Of a stretch of 44,231 bases of DNA, positions 43,091-44,231 are shown piece after piece. Below the pieces are notes generated by a model, which was not told the DNA's origin, did no database searches, and worked only from the letters and a program-made list of their open reading frames with translations. This stretch comes from Pseudomonadales bacterium. GTDB lineage: Bacteria; Pseudomonadota; Gammaproteobacteria; Pseudomonadales; Pseudohongiellaceae. The stretch is from positions 1-44,231 of the forward strand of contig JALRKV010000021.1 in assembly GCA_023254735.1 (NCBI GenBank), read 5' to 3'. The number at the start of each line of letters is the position of its first letter. The first letter of the stretch is position 1. The translations under genes were made by a program, and so were the position numbers.

Positions 43091-44231
43091 ATGCGAAGGA
43101 GCGAGAAACTACTGCCGGCACTGCGCTGGATGCGCAGTTACGATGGTCAGACTTTTAGTAGCGATTTGATCGCCGCGGTCATCGTGACAATTATGTTGAT
43201 CCCGCAGTCCTTAGCCTATGCACTACTGGCCGGACTGCCTGCGGAGGTTGGCCTTTATGCCAGCATTCTTCCGCTCGGGGTGTACGCGCTTTTTGGTAGC
43301 AGCAGCACACTATCGGTGGGGCCGGTAGCCATCGCCTCCCTCATGACGGCCGCCGCCGTCGGTGAGGTTTCGGCGAGTACCGGTGTGAGCGCAACTGCTG
43401 CTGCGGTTACCCTCGCTGCGCTGTCCGGCTTCATGCTTGCCGCATTTGGCTTATTGAGACTCGGCTTTCTTGCCAATTTTCTTTCGCACACCGTCGTGTC
43501 GGCGTTTATTACTGCGTCGGCCATCATTATCGCGCTCAGTCAGCTGCGTCATATTTTCGGCATTCAGGCAGGCGGAGATACGATCGGTGAACTTCTCCAC
43601 TCAATCTGGACACATATCCCACAGCTAAACTTTTCGACGCTTTGGATAGGCGCGAGCGTTGTTGTTTTTCTGTTGCTTGTAAAAAGTCGCGGCGTATCGC
43701 TTTTTACAAAGCTCGGCGTCAGTCGTTTCCGCGCTCAACTGCTCACCAAGGTCGCGCCTGTGTTTGCGGTCGTCGCGACGATAGTTGCGGTTTCATCCCT
43801 AGACCTTGAAGCTGATGGCGTTGCGGTAGTCGGTGCTATTCCTAACGGTCTGCCAAACCTTGCTTTGCCAGACTTTTCAATCGCGCTCGTTGAGGCGCTC
43901 TGGTTACCAGCGCTGCTTATTTCGATTATCGGCTACGTAGAATCGGTGTCGGTCGGCCGCACCCTCGGTGGCAAGCGGCAAGAGCGTATCGATGCGGATC
44001 AAGAGCTCATTGGCCTCGGCGCGGCAAACGTCGCTTCGGCTATATCGGGCGGGCTCCCGGTGACCGGCGGCTTTTCGCGCTCGGTTGTAAACTTCGACGC
44101 AGGCGCCGTAACTCAGGCGGCGAGCCTCATGACCGCTGCATTCATCGGCGTAGTCTCTCTCTTCCTCACGCCATTACTTTACAGTCTGCCTAAGGCGACT
44201 CTCGCCGCCACGATTATCGTTGCCGTCATTG
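43091..44231 (+). CDS. SulP-family sulfate/anion transporter (C-terminus off window)
   Basis: An open frame of 380 codons runs from an ATG at 43091, behind AAGGAAAG, to the right edge without a stop; the remaining helices and the usual STAS domain are off the window. The opening WMRSYDGQTFSSDLIAAVIVTIMLIPQSLAYALLAGLPAEVGLYAS is diagnostic of SulP proteins, as is the later ISGGLPVTGGFSRS. SulP proteins move sulfate, bicarbonate or other anions, and many bacterial members are named sulfate permeases. Downstream of sulfide oxidation genes it may export sulfite or sulfate, but import cannot be excluded. Confidence 0.93.
   Translation, partial: MRRSEKLLPALRWMRSYDGQTFSSDLIAAVIVTIMLIPQSLAYALLAGLPAEVGLYASILPLGVYALFGSSSTLSVGPVAIASLMTAAAVGEVSASTGVSATAAAVTLAALSGFMLAAFGLLRLGFLANFLSHTVVSAFITASAIIIALSQLRHIFGIQAGGDTIGELLHSIWTHIPQLNFSTLWIGASVVVFLLLVKSRGVSLFTKLGVSRFRAQLLTKVAPVFAVVATIVAVSSLDLEADGVAVVGAIPNGLPNLALPDFSIALVEALWLPALLISIIGYVESVSVGRTLGGKRQERIDADQELIGLGAANVASAISGGLPVTGGFSRSVVNFDAGAVTQAASLMTAAFIGVVSLFLTPLLYSLPKATLAATIIVAVI

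Noticed and set aside
43255..43527. Minus-strand open frame of 90 codons
   Set aside because: Antisense to the SulP transporter; Ala-rich shadow product.
1..44231. Prophage, insertion sequence, CRISPR array or antiphage system
   Set aside because: No integrase, transposase, direct repeat array or defence-type gene was seen anywhere in the window; gene content and base use are uniform.

Overview
The window looks like chromosomal DNA of a free-living, aerobic, probably marine gammaproteobacterium. The evidence is RdgC, a Tex-YaeQ pair, a DUF2058 protein, two TonB-dependent outer-membrane receptors, and many secreted hydrolases and flavoenzymes. GC content is moderate and even. There is no transposase, integrase, tRNA, rRNA or CRISPR array. 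The genus cannot be fixed from the sequence alone.

Left part (1-19000): a TolC-type efflux channel runs off the left edge. Next is a minus-strand group: TonB-dependent receptor, M14 zinc carboxypeptidase, SGNH hydrolase and nitronate monooxygenase. It diverges from an APC amino-acid permease, a layout suited to peptide scavenging. A second TonB-type receptor converges on a penicillin-acylase-family Ntn hydrolase and a second nitronate monooxygenase. A plus-strand run of thiolase, exported alpha/beta hydrolase and acyl-CoA dehydrogenase looks like an acyl-CoA breakdown operon.

Middle part (18790-35250): mostly single genes. They include a zinc-ribbon Smr protein, a Sel1-repeat protein, a Baeyer-Villiger monooxygenase, DUF2058 and S4-domain proteins, and a membrane protein. 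A minus-strand trio follows: SET methyltransferase, LysA-like PLP decarboxylase and GNAT acetyltransferase. Then come Tex-YaeQ, RdgC, a DUF885 lipoprotein hydrolase, alanine dehydrogenase with a divergent Lrp-type regulator, and a 2-oxoglutarate dioxygenase.

Right part (35553-44231): the most coherent system, a sulfide and sulfane-sulfur oxidation module. A sigma-54 activator of FisR type carries three cysteines spaced 11 and 7 residues apart. It diverges from a transcription unit that starts at a near-consensus -24/-12 promoter (37630-37645). That unit encodes an unannotated 29-residue membrane peptide, a short bd-type quinol oxidase (CydAB) and a persulfide-dioxygenase-like metallohydrolase. 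A DUF442-sulfide:quinone oxidoreductase fusion and a SulP anion transporter follow. The 176 bp upstream of the promoter hold two dyads and an IHF-like site, which is classical enhancer architecture, and a related dyad lies before the SQR gene. Read together: SQR oxidises sulfide and passes electrons to quinone, bd oxidase returns them to oxygen despite sulfide, the dioxygenase turns persulfide into sulfite, and SulP moves the oxyanion. FisR would switch the module on when sulfane sulfur accumulates.
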